Below the pieces are notes generated by a model. That model was not told the origin of the DNA. It did no database searches and saw only the letters and a program-made list of their open reading frames with translations. Positions 1 to 7,513 of a stretch of DNA of 38,492 nt are shown here, piece by piece. A program made the translations under genes and the position numbers. Position 1 is the stretch's first letter, and every line of letters begins with the position of its first letter. This stretch comes from CAYUQT01 sp964596165 (GTDB lineage Bacteria > Planctomycetota > Phycisphaerae > UBA1845 > JAFGLZ01). The stretch is taken from NCBI GenBank assembly GCA_964596165.1, contig CAZQTW010000060.1, positions 1 through 38,492 on the forward strand. The letters are read 5' to 3'.

Positions 1-151
1 CCCCCCCACCCACATACACACCCCTGTAGCCCCACGCATGAGTTCACCTAGGCATAGGCGGTCGTATTCACGTAGCGAACAAAATGGGTCGTTAGTTGTG
101 AATATGCCTCTCCACGTATCAAGGCCAAGCTGTGTTGCCAGGAGTACCGGC

Positions 152-1780
152 ATGGTCCGCTTGAAGATGGCGAGAGTGTTCTGTGTGGTCGTAGGATTGG
201 GTCTGACGGTCTTCATCTTCGGGCGGGGCACATCGGTGCTGGCCCAAGAACCAAGCCTCGTACAAACGTCTGTCCCAGACCAGCGCGAAGCAGTGAAGCA
301 ACTCGTGAAGGACATCCACCGGCATGCTGCGGAGGGCCGGCTGGCCCAAGCGATCGAGGCGGCGCTGGCGGCCTTTGAAACCTGCCCCGACGCCGCATGG
401 GATCGCGAAACCTACGGCAGGACACTCGCCAAGACCTTCGAGTGGTTCGGCAAGGCCTCATCTTCGGAGCGGGAGAGGCTCTTCTCCAAGTACACAGCAA
501 GGGGCAAACGCGGCGGAAAAGCTGAGGATCCCCTCTCGAATCAACTGACCCGCTGGATGCACGACGCGGTGCCTTCCACATCGCTCAAGAGTCTGGCCTC
601 CAAATTGGCAATAGCGGGATGGAACTGGCAGATGGGCAATAAGTCCCTTGCCCTTGCTCAGGGGATCGCCGTTCTCCAGCAATATCCTGAGAGCTTAGCG
701 GCCGAATTCGCCATCATGGGCCTCGTTACCGCGCAGTACTACGGGTGCGATCGCCAGGGGATATTTCGCACTGTTCGCACAGCCGTGAAGGTCGCTCCAA
801 ACAACCGGGCAACCGGATGGGCGATTTGCCGATTGGCGTTTGCGGAGTGCTCGCAGGGACGCACTGAGTCTATCACCCAACTGTGTTCCGACGTTCAATC
901 GCAATCGCGTGATTCCCTGGCCGCCCAAGTGGCTGGCGAGATTGCACTGATCATTGAGTACTTGGAGTCGTCCGCCTATGAACAAGTCTTCGACCGTCTT
1001 TGGGGGATTCGCGAGTACTGTACTCCCGTTCCTGCGGACGACATTCTTGAGACGCTCTCCATGCGTGCTGACTGGGCAAGGCACCCAATGGACCCAGCGG
1101 TCAAGCATCGGCTGGATGCACTGGCCGGTGCTGCGAAAGCGGAAGCAGACAGCCACCCGGATCCACAGCGGAGAGGGTGCGCCCTGTTGGTTCTGGGACA
1201 CTGCGCAAATGTGCAGGGCCAGACCTCGAAGGCGGTTGAGTTCTATGAGAAAGCTGTTGATACGGGGCAGCCGGGAACAGCGGAGCACGGACTCGCCCAA
1301 CTGGCAAGACTCCTCTCCGACACGGACCCTAACCGCGCCATCCGCTGCATGGAACAATTTCGCGACCGTTTCGGAAAGTCCACGGGGTCCGAGGTATACC
1401 TCAAGAACTTGGCCCATCTCTATCGCAAACAAGGGCGGTTCGAAGAGGGGCTTGCATTGTTCGAGGAACTGGAACGACAGTCCGGCAAGGGGCACGCCAT
1501 GGTTGACATTCGGGACGAAAGGCTGATCGCCGGGAAGGTGGGTTGCTTGCGTGGTCTAGGGCGTCATGAGGAAGCGGATAAGCTAGCCGAACCTTTGCTA
1601 AAGCAGTACCGCTATAGTGCCGCCCTCAAGGATCTCGCCGACGACGACGTGGGCAACCTCTATCCCATCCTGGCGGAGATGGGGAGATCGGAAGAGGCGG
1701 AGCGGTGCAAGCAGGAACTCCATCGGCGAGCTCTGGAACGAACAACGATCAAGAAGGGACGAGCCGTTGGCGCTCGATAG
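152..1780 (+). CDS. Secreted TPR-type helical repeat protein, copy 1 of the module
   Basis: Predicted exported protein of 542 aa. A signal peptide covers about residues 1-32 (basic start, hydrophobic core, ending VLAQ). The rest reads as TPR/Sel1-like helical repeats, for example around 'GQTSKAVEFYEKAVD' and 'GRFEEGLALFEELE'. An in-frame ATG lies upstream at 38, but GGAG at 141-144 sits 7 nt before the ATG at 152, which also opens the signal peptide, so 152 is chosen. The protein is collinear over its whole length with the one at 34259-35881; shared blocks include FEWFG, NQLT.WMHD, TSLKS and CLRGLGR.QEAD. It is the first gene of a set with 1847-3403 and 3447-4442. TPR proteins usually scaffold other proteins; the partner may be the Ig-like neighbour (inference). 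No enzymatic motif is visible. Confidence 0.85.
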   Translation: MVRLKMARVFCVVVGLGLTVFIFGRGTSVLAQEPSLVQTSVPDQREAVKQLVKDIHRHAAEGRLAQAIEAALAAFETCPDAAWDRETYGRTLAKTFEWFGKASSSERERLFSKYTARGKRGGKAEDPLSNQLTRWMHDAVPSTSLKSLASKLAIAGWNWQMGNKSLALAQGIAVLQQYPESLAAEFAIMGLVTAQYYGCDRQGIFRTVRTAVKVAPNNRATGWAICRLAFAECSQGRTESITQLCSDVQSQSRDSLAAQVAGEIALIIEYLESSAYEQVFDRLWGIREYCTPVPADDILETLSMRADWARHPMDPAVKHRLDALAGAAKAEADSHPDPQRRGCALLVLGHCANVQGQTSKAVEFYEKAVDTGQPGTAEHGLAQLARLLSDTDPNRAIRCMEQFRDRFGKSTGSEVYLKNLAHLYRKQGRFEEGLALFEELERQSGKGHAMVDIRDERLIAGKVGCLRGLGRHEEADKLAEPLLKQYRYSAALKDLADDDVGNLYPILAEMGRSEEAERCKQELHRRALERTTIKKGRAVGAR

Positions 1781-1846
1781 GCGTTGGTGAACGAGGTGAC
1801 CCGACTGCGGCAAGACCGTCCGACGAGAAGAACGAGAGGGCAAGAC

Positions 1847-3403
1847 ATGTCTGGACTGCGAACGACTCTTCACCTGGCAAGCGTCTTGGTCGCCTGTCAG
1901 TTGCTGGTACTTGGCACGCCGACATCGGCCAAAGGGTGTTGCCCGACGGTCACGGTTACGCTGAGCGATCCTCCCGCCGCGATAAAGACGTGCGAAACCT
2001 TTACCTTTACGGCTACCGGTACACCAAGCGGCGGTACCTACTTCTGGTCCGCGTCGGGGGGCGAACTCGAGCCTCCGAACCCCACCGGAGCGTCCGCAAC
2101 GTTCAGGGCCAGTTCCACCGGCACATATGCGTCGGTTTCCGTTACATATACCTACATCTGTACAAAGGATCCTGAGAATCCACGGCCGATTTCCAAGAGC
2201 GACTCAAAGTCGTTCACTGTGGTGGGCGTGTTGCCCCCGACACCATCAAGGGTGCAGATCTTCCCCGGGCAGACGGCTGAGTTTACTACCCGCTCAGACC
2301 CGGAAGGCTATAGCTTCATGCTGGAGAACATGACCGCGACGGGGCCCATCGAGCCGGTCGGTACGCCGGGCCAGACCTCGATCACGGTGAAGGGTACCGG
2401 TGTGGGGCTTGGAAAAGTCAAAGCAAAGTGCGGGTGCGACGAGAAGACGGCAAAGGCCGTGGTAGTGGACCTCGGCATTGAGGCCTCACAACCTCAGACC
2501 TATGCGTCATTTTCCTTTCCCCAAACATGCGAGGGCGCCGGTGGCGCCGATCCGTATACCGACCAACTTGGTCAAAGCCTCGGCAACCTGTATAGCCGGG
2601 CCCAGGCCGTAAAGAACATCATTGACCAGAATGGGGGCAATGTACCTACCGAAGGAAGCCAGTACTATGAACAGTACATGACAGCAGTAACCCAGATGAT
2701 GGCTGCCAAAGACACACTGACGCAAACATGCAATACCATCAGCACGGCTAGTGTCACCTTCTCCCCCCTCGAGGCGACTGCAAACCCCTTAACGGGCTAC
2801 TGCGACTTCGTGGTGCGTGGGCTTCCGGTCGGGGAGGCCAGCATCGCGTTTACGGTTTCAACACAGGTCGCTGCCTGGCAATCTACCGACAGCTTCCCGC
2901 CCGGTCTGGGCACGGTGGCACCCGGCTCAGGAACGGCTGGTACTGTTCCGATGACGTTTACTTGCACCGGCAGCTACGGGACTGCGGAGATCACGGTCAC
3001 ATCGACAGACCCACCGGGCATCAGCAAGACTGTCAACATCACGGTTCCAACAGGCTTCGTTGAAGAGACCTATCAAACCCTTTTTGCCCAACAGTACAAT
3101 GCGGAGTTGGACCGGATCAAGGACAAGGAGCAAGCATTGGACGACATGGACGTTGCGGCCCAAATCATAAAAAGCTGGATCGGCGCGATTCCAGGAATCG
3201 GTGGCATTATTGTGGCCGTATTGGATACGGTATACCTGCCGACCAAGAATATGATTGAGGGTTGGTACAGCGACGAGAAACAAGCAAACCTGCAGACAAC
3301 CCATAGCAAGTACACTGAACTTGAAGAGTTTCCCGAAGAGAACCCGAGGGGAAACCCGGAGAATGATGACCAGGAGCTCAACTACAATCAACTGCCTCGC
3401 TAG
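1847..3403 (+). CDS. Secreted cysteine-rich Ig/PKD-like protein with C-terminal hydrophobic segment
   Basis: Predicted exported protein of 518 aa. The ATG at 1847 has AGAGGG 6 nt upstream and opens a signal peptide (about residues 1-29) followed by Cys31-Cys32. Residues about 33-127 form a beta-rich Ig/PKD-like domain with Cys49 and Cys105. It aligns with the N-terminus of the protein at 36073-37524 (pattern C..E....A.G.P.GG.Y.WSA, then SV.VTY...C..DP). A second beta region covers about 130-210, a helical stretch about 235-300, and a further beta region about 300-400. A hydrophobic glycine-rich segment at about 438-463 (IGAIPGIGGIIVAVL) precedes an acidic tail. That segment could insert into a membrane; no function can be assigned. 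It lies 66 bp after the TPR gene and is probably co-transcribed with it. Outside the first domain it does not resemble the copy-2 protein. Confidence 0.85.
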   Translation: MSGLRTTLHLASVLVACQLLVLGTPTSAKGCCPTVTVTLSDPPAAIKTCETFTFTATGTPSGGTYFWSASGGELEPPNPTGASATFRASSTGTYASVSVTYTYICTKDPENPRPISKSDSKSFTVVGVLPPTPSRVQIFPGQTAEFTTRSDPEGYSFMLENMTATGPIEPVGTPGQTSITVKGTGVGLGKVKAKCGCDEKTAKAVVVDLGIEASQPQTYASFSFPQTCEGAGGADPYTDQLGQSLGNLYSRAQAVKNIIDQNGGNVPTEGSQYYEQYMTAVTQMMAAKDTLTQTCNTISTASVTFSPLEATANPLTGYCDFVVRGLPVGEASIAFTVSTQVAAWQSTDSFPPGLGTVAPGSGTAGTVPMTFTCTGSYGTAEITVTSTDPPGISKTVNITVPTGFVEETYQTLFAQQYNAELDRIKDKEQALDDMDVAAQIIKSWIGAIPGIGGIIVAVLDTVYLPTKNMIEGWYSDEKQANLQTTHSKYTELEEFPEENPRGNPENDDQELNYNQLPR

Positions 3404-3446
3404 CGTGGGATAAGGTATCTTTTCTGGCGACAATAGGACAGAACAC

Positions 3447-4442
3447 ATGGATCGCGTTATTGGGCTGGTGATTGTCGTTCTAACTGTCTTCGGATGTCCT
3501 CTTGTACCTTCTGCGCGAGGTGCTATCCCGCCTTTGCTTCAAGAGCTTGAGCGAATCTGTGAGCCGACGGGAAAGTTCACTGACGAGCGTCTGAACCGTA
3601 TTGTAGAGATCAAACGCATTCTTTCTGGCCAGATTGCGTCCGGCAACGCGGATGTAGTGGCTTCCGTCCGTGACGAGTTTGAACGAAAGGTCAGCACCGG
3701 CACGAATCAAATAGGGTACGTATCCACCCTACTTGAACTCCTTGCGAGTTGGAGCGGCTTCGTGGGGTTTGCGAAGGAGCAGATGAAGAGCCCCAACCTG
3801 CCAGAGGTTGTCGCGCTTCAGCTCATAGGGGTTGTAGCTGGCAAACGTTCAACGCTAACAGAGGAAAAGGTACGATCCTTCTTCACTGAGGCAGCTAGGT
3901 CAGAGAACGACGTCGTTAGGCTGCAGGCAATCCAGTATCTTATAGGATTCAGCCCTCGTCTGCCCGGACCGCAAAGCCGACCGGTTGCCGGGCTGGTTCC
4001 CCCCCTTGATTCGAATCTCGGCATGGAGTTGCTCCGCGCGAGCGCCCTACGAGGAGACGTTCCCTTCGAGCGAAGAGAACGGTTCTTAACCGTTCTTCTC
4101 GCACGCGAACGGAACCCGAACGTCTGCGATCTTTATGCCGCAGAAGCCAAGAAGCGCCTGACTGACGAGCGAGTCCCACTGGTCGCAAAACTTCGGTACG
4201 CCGAACAGTTGCTCTCCCTCGGCAAGATCGACGCCACTACAGTCGAACAGCTTCGCCGTGAATGTCGCGATATGAAGGAGAACGGGAGGACAGATGCTCC
4301 AAAGTACGTTCGGGTCCGCATGCAGAGTGGCGCCGTCGTCCGGGAAGAGTTTTCGGATCCGACAACTGCTCCGGCCGAGACTGTTTTAGGAGCGGTTCCG
4401 ACTACCCCTACGCGTCCTGTGCGAAAAGAGACAGACAGGTAG
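3447..4442 (+). CDS. Secreted alpha-helical repeat protein of unknown function
   Basis: Predicted exported protein of 331 aa. The ATG at 3447 follows AGGA with 8 nt spacing and starts a signal peptide of about 26 residues (VIGLVIVVLTVFGC core, cleavage near SARGA). The mature part is almost entirely helical, with leucine-rich segments suggesting HEAT/ARM-like repeats (for example 'VVALQLIGVVAGKR' and 'VVRLQAIQYLIGF'). The C-terminal 60 residues are Pro/Thr-rich and probably disordered. I recognise no family and no catalytic motif. It starts 43 bp after the Ig-like gene and ends 2 bp before a large hairpin (4445-4495), which probably closes the transcript. Its GC content looks lower than that of the central genes. 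The same slot in copy 2 (37626 onward) also holds a secreted helical protein, but I see no clear sequence similarity between the two. Confidence 0.8.
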   Translation: MDRVIGLVIVVLTVFGCPLVPSARGAIPPLLQELERICEPTGKFTDERLNRIVEIKRILSGQIASGNADVVASVRDEFERKVSTGTNQIGYVSTLLELLASWSGFVGFAKEQMKSPNLPEVVALQLIGVVAGKRSTLTEEKVRSFFTEAARSENDVVRLQAIQYLIGFSPRLPGPQSRPVAGLVPPLDSNLGMELLRASALRGDVPFERRERFLTVLLARERNPNVCDLYAAEAKKRLTDERVPLVAKLRYAEQLLSLGKIDATTVEQLRRECRDMKENGRTDAPKYVRVRMQSGAVVREEFSDPTTAPAETVLGAVPTTPTRPVRKETDR

Positions 4443-4444
4443 GC

Positions 4445-4495
4445 GGAAAAGGGGACATTCTAGTTTTATGACAAAGTAGAATGTCCCCTTTTTCC
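4445..4495. repeat. REP-like imperfect palindrome, copy 1 (terminator-like)
   Basis: The left arm GGAAAAGGGGACATTCTA (4445-4462) pairs with the right arm at 4477-4495 with a single bulged T. The 14-nt loop contains ACAAAG. It lies immediately after the stop codon at 4442, and the transcript would carry a U-run inside the 3' arm, so it may act as a terminator. A second, slightly diverged copy lies in the same orientation at 4641-4691. Sequences of the 'GGGGACATTCTACTTT' type are recalled from REP elements mobilised by RAYT transposases; that link is from memory and no RAYT gene is present in this window. Confidence 0.8.
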
Positions 4496-4640
4496 TTTCA
4501 AGGGAACTCGGGTAGCCACTCTAGAGAAGGCCGCGGAGCGTCTTTCCAAGATCTCCCGTACTTCCATTCGCGAATACTCCACATGCGATTTCGGGCGTGA
4601 CCGCAATCCCGACGCCCGGTCGGTTGTCGTGCCAAAGCGC

Positions 4641-4691
4641 GGAAAAGGGGACATTCTGGTTTTACGACAAAGTAGAATGCCCCCTTTTTCC
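4641..4691. repeat. REP-like imperfect palindrome, copy 2
   Basis: Direct repeat of 4445-4495 at an offset of 196 bp. The left arm GGAAAAGGGGACATTCTG and the loop (GTTTTACGACAAAG) differ from copy 1 by a few bases. The right arm carries a change (GCCCCC for GTCCCC) that weakens one pair. The intervening 145 bp shows no convincing gene. Confidence 0.75.
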
Positions 4692-4949
4692 TTCGGCACA
4701 ACTCTGTTGGTCGTTGGCGCGGTGATGTGCGGGTTCGTCTCGCGGAGACTCCGGCGGAGGAGTTGAGCGGGTTCCAGTGCAACTCACACCGGGCCGAGAC
4801 GGCCCGGCTCGGGATTCGGGTGTTGGTCCGGTTTTCATTCCGAGCCGGACCGTCCTCGGTCCGGTTGTCGTTCGAAGAACGCAGGAAGAGACAGGGCGGG
4901 CAAGATAGCCGCGCTCCGAGATGAGTAAAACCTTCCACCGAAACCGGCG

Positions 4950-5195
4950 CTATCGTGCACTCCCGGCGCCGTTCAGGGCTTCAGTTCGCGTGATGTGCAG
5001 CAGGGAACAGTTTACCGTTCGCTCGACCGGGCCATCGGGCCCTTCCGGTCCGGGCACGCCGATGATGGCCTTGGATCTCTGAACGATCGCCATATCGGGA
5101 TGACGTATCTCGTAGGCGGCGCCATCGGACAGGCAAATGCGAAATGGTTCAAAGGGTCTGGCTCGGAGCAGTTCCAGTAAATCCTCAGGTCGCAT
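4950..5195 (-). CDS. Small conserved 'RPFEPFR' family protein, function unknown
   Basis: 81-aa soluble protein. The start chosen is the ATG at 5195, with GGGAG 7 nt upstream; a longer frame opens at 5255 but without such a site. The N-terminus reads MRPEDLLELLRARPFEPFR, then a short beta-rich segment (LSDGAAYEIRHPDMAIV) and the ending LLHITRTEAL. I recognise this as a family of very short, often repeated hypothetical proteins in Planctomycetes and relatives whose role is unknown to me. There is no membrane segment or catalytic motif. It is transcribed away from the mannose-6-phosphate isomerase operon from a promoter-like site at 5228-5255. Confidence 0.75.
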   Translation of the reverse strand: MRPEDLLELLRARPFEPFRICLSDGAAYEIRHPDMAIVQRSKAIIGVPGPEGPDGPVERTVNCSLLHITRTEALNGAGSAR

Positions 5196-5227
5196 GCTTG
5201 GACTCCCGGTTGACAAGCACTCAGTGT

Positions 5228-5255
5228 ATTGTAGCTGTGAACTCCTGCAAAGCAA
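5228..5255 (-). promoter_or_regulatory. Putative sigma70 promoter for the small gene
   Basis: On the minus strand, TTGCTT (5255-5250) and TACAAT (5233-5228) are separated by 16 nt. The -10 box matches the consensus in 5 of 6 positions and the -35 box is weak. Transcription would begin about 25 nt before the start codon at 5195. Confidence 0.35.
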
Positions 5256-5425
5256 ACCCGACGGACAGGTCCTGGCAGGCCCATGAGCCGATGTTCAACA
5301 CCGTCGAGACCGCACTGTGTCGAACTCAACCCCTCCGACTGTCCGATTGATCGTCCGTACCGAACCGGATAACCTTGTCGCTCACTCGCCGGATGGCGGC
5401 GAGTCTGTTGCCTACGGGAGCCTCC

Positions 5426-6415
5426 ATGATCGCCCATCCGCTGCTGTTTGAGCCGATACTGGTCCCGAAGATCTGGGGCGGGCGCACGCTCGAACGGCTC
5501 TTCGGACGGTCGCTGCCGCCGGGCGTTCGCATCGGCGAATCGTGGGAAGTCAGCGATATGCCCGAAGGCGTCACAACCGTTGCCGTCGGACCGGCCGCAG
5601 GCCGCTCGTTGCGAGACATCGTCGGCGAACTGGGCCGCCGTCTTCTGGGAGGTGCCCCGTTGGCCGACGGGTGTTTTCCGTTGTTGGTCAAGCTGCTGGA
5701 CGCGAAGGATGTCCTGAGCGTCCAGGTCCATCCTGATGAGCGTGCATGTGAGCAGATGGGTGGGAATTGTCGGGTCAAGCACGAGGCCTGGTACGTCATG
5801 GAAGCGGGTGAGCGAGCCCTCATCTATGCGGGATTGCGGGCCGGCGTCACGCGGACGGATTTTGACAAGGCGCTGGCCGCGGGAACCGTTCGCGAACTGT
5901 TGCAGCCGATTCCGGTTCGTCCCGGCGATTGCTACTACCTGCCCAGCGGAACCCTCCATGCCCTGGGCCCCGGCATCCTGGCGGCCGAGGTCCAGACCCC
6001 CTCCGACACGACATTCCGTGTGTTCGACTGGAATCGTCCGGGCGATGACGGGCGACCGCGACCCCTGCATATCGAGCAGGCCCTGAAATGCATCCATTTC
6101 GGCGAACCACCGCTCGTTCAGCCGCGTAAGGAGCATGTGTCCGACCCTTGGACAACCCGGAGTCGGCTGGTGACCTGCCCTCGCTTCGTCATGGACAAGG
6201 TCCGGGCGGCCGAAGGGTTCCAGAGACCTTTGGAGCCGGGCGAGATGCAGGTCTGGATCGTTCTGGAAGGCCGAGGTGTCTTCACGACCAACGGTGTGAG
6301 CACGCCGTTCGAGTTCCAGCCGGGCCAGACATGGGTCATCCCTGCGATTCCGGATGATACGATCGTGTCGATCGAAACCGACTCCGCCTGGTTGCAGATC
6401 ACGGTGCCGGTATGA
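5426..6415 (+). CDS. manA: Mannose-6-phosphate isomerase, class I
   Basis: Zinc-dependent interconversion of fructose-6-phosphate and mannose-6-phosphate in the cytosol, the entry to GDP-mannose and mannosylated products. At 329 aa it has the length of the short Bacillus-type class I enzymes. Motifs seen: KIWGG near the N-terminus, the expected zinc ligands Gln100 and His102 (SVQVHPDE), Glu120 (KHEAWY) and His178 (PSGTLHAL), and the catalytic Arg198 (TTFRVFDW). The start at 5426 has GGGAG 5 nt upstream; upstream in-frame ATGs at 5375 and 5393 lack this. The stop overlaps the kinase start (ATGA at 6412-6415), so the two are translationally coupled. The mannosyl-type glycosyltransferases at 9310-13454 may use products downstream of this step (inference). 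Confidence 0.93.
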   Translation: MIAHPLLFEPILVPKIWGGRTLERLFGRSLPPGVRIGESWEVSDMPEGVTTVAVGPAAGRSLRDIVGELGRRLLGGAPLADGCFPLLVKLLDAKDVLSVQVHPDERACEQMGGNCRVKHEAWYVMEAGERALIYAGLRAGVTRTDFDKALAAGTVRELLQPIPVRPGDCYYLPSGTLHALGPGILAAEVQTPSDTTFRVFDWNRPGDDGRPRPLHIEQALKCIHFGEPPLVQPRKEHVSDPWTTRSRLVTCPRFVMDKVRAAEGFQRPLEPGEMQVWIVLEGRGVFTTNGVSTPFEFQPGQTWVIPAIPDDTIVSIETDSAWLQITVPV

Positions 6416-7503
6416 ACGAATCCCATCAACCCGACGACCTGGTCGGTCAGCGCCTCGGCGGCTACCGGCTGACGGCCCTGCTTGGGCGGGGCGGTACCAG
6501 TTCGGTCTATCGAGCGGAGGACGTCGTTCTGGGTCGACAGGTGGCCGTGAAGGTCCTTCCGGGATGGATGGTGGGATCGGACCGTCATCGGTTGGATCAG
6601 TTCCTTCAGGAGGCAAGAGCGGCGGCCCAGCTCCAGCATCCGAACGTCGTGACGATCTATCATGTCGGGCAGCAGGGCGATCACTACTTCGTGGCGATGG
6701 AGTACATGGGCGGCGGATCGCTCAAGGACCTTTTGGAGCGGGGCGAGCGGCTTTCGCCGTCGCTGGCGGTCGCTGTCATCCGACAGGCCGCCCGAGGGCT
6801 CGCCGCGGCCCATCGATCCGGAATCATTCATCGGGATATCAAACCGTCCAATCTGCTGATGACGGAAGAAGGCGTCGTCAAGGTGGCCGATTTCGGCTTG
6901 GCGGGGCGTATTGAGGTCGAGAGCGAGAGCGGGCCGACGACCCTGGTCGAGGGTACGCCGCGATTCATCTCGCCCGAGTTGTGTCTGGGGCATCCGCCCT
7001 CCTTGGCGAGCGACGTCTATGCCTTGGGGATGACATGGTATGCCTTGTTGGCGGGGGCGCCGGCGTTTGGCGGAAAGACCAGCCAAGACATCTTTCGCAA
7101 GCACCTCCGTGCCCCGGTTCCCGACATCACACGGATCAGGCCCGACGTTCCGCCGGCCCACGGCATGCTCATCGCTCAGAGCCTGGCGAAACTTCCCGAG
7201 GACCGGTTCGATTCGGCGGCGCATCTTCTGGATGCGATCGAGGCTGTCGTGGTTCCGTCGGCGGGTCCTGCCGCGGCGGAGGCGGCGGTTGTTGAGGCGG
7301 CGTCATTGCGCGACCTCGTGCTGGCTTCTCGGGCGGCGGCCGCGGATCTTCGCAGAACGACCGACGACGAGGCTCGTGCGGCCGCGGCGACTCGCCCCAC
7401 GGCTTCGCCTTCGCTGATGGTGCCTTTGACGGTCCTTTTCGTGTTTGCGGCGCTCGTGGCGACGGCAATCATCGTGTTCTTGCGGGTCTTTCAACGTCCC
7501 TAG
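6412..7503 (+). CDS. Membrane Ser/Thr protein kinase (PknB-like)
   Basis: Hanks-type protein kinase of 363 aa. Seen: glycine loop GRGGTSSV (25-32), Lys47 in VAVKV, helix-C Glu67, catalytic loop HRDIKPSN (140-147), DFG (160-162) and SPE in place of APE (187-189). All residues needed for catalysis are present. After about residue 278 comes an Ala-rich linker and one transmembrane helix at about 335-357 with only six residues beyond it. The kinase therefore faces the cytoplasm and has no extracellular sensor, unlike PknB with PASTA repeats. The frame starts inside the manA stop codon and ends 10 bp before the next gene, indicating a three-gene operon. Its substrate is unknown. Confidence 0.92.
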   Translation: MNESHQPDDLVGQRLGGYRLTALLGRGGTSSVYRAEDVVLGRQVAVKVLPGWMVGSDRHRLDQFLQEARAAAQLQHPNVVTIYHVGQQGDHYFVAMEYMGGGSLKDLLERGERLSPSLAVAVIRQAARGLAAAHRSGIIHRDIKPSNLLMTEEGVVKVADFGLAGRIEVESESGPTTLVEGTPRFISPELCLGHPPSLASDVYALGMTWYALLAGAPAFGGKTSQDIFRKHLRAPVPDITRIRPDVPPAHGMLIAQSLAKLPEDRFDSAAHLLDAIEAVVVPSAGPAAAEAAVVEAASLRDLVLASRAAAADLRRTTDDEARAAAATRPTASPSLMVPLTVLFVFAALVATAIIVFLRVFQRP

Positions 7504-7513
7504 GAATCCTGAC

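Larger units (their letters stand above)
4443..4949. other. Gene-free stretch with REP pair and competing hairpins
   Basis: No convincing protein gene. Besides the two REP-like palindromes, 4825-4864 holds three mutually complementary arms: GGTCCGG (4825-4831), CCGGACC (4845-4851) and GGTCCGG (4858-4864). The middle arm can pair with either neighbour, giving two exclusive hairpins. On the minus strand this lies downstream of the small gene ending at 4950, so it may be a transcription end signal, though no U-run follows. Confidence 0.5.

Noticed and set aside
4727..4924. 65-codon plus-strand frame between the REP pair and the small gene
   Set aside because: No ribosome site, and the sequence is dominated by inverted-repeat arms.
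5012..6616. Minus-strand open frame (534 codons) opposite manA
   Set aside because: manA motifs are complete on the plus strand; the antisense product is Arg/Pro/Gly-rich with no motif.
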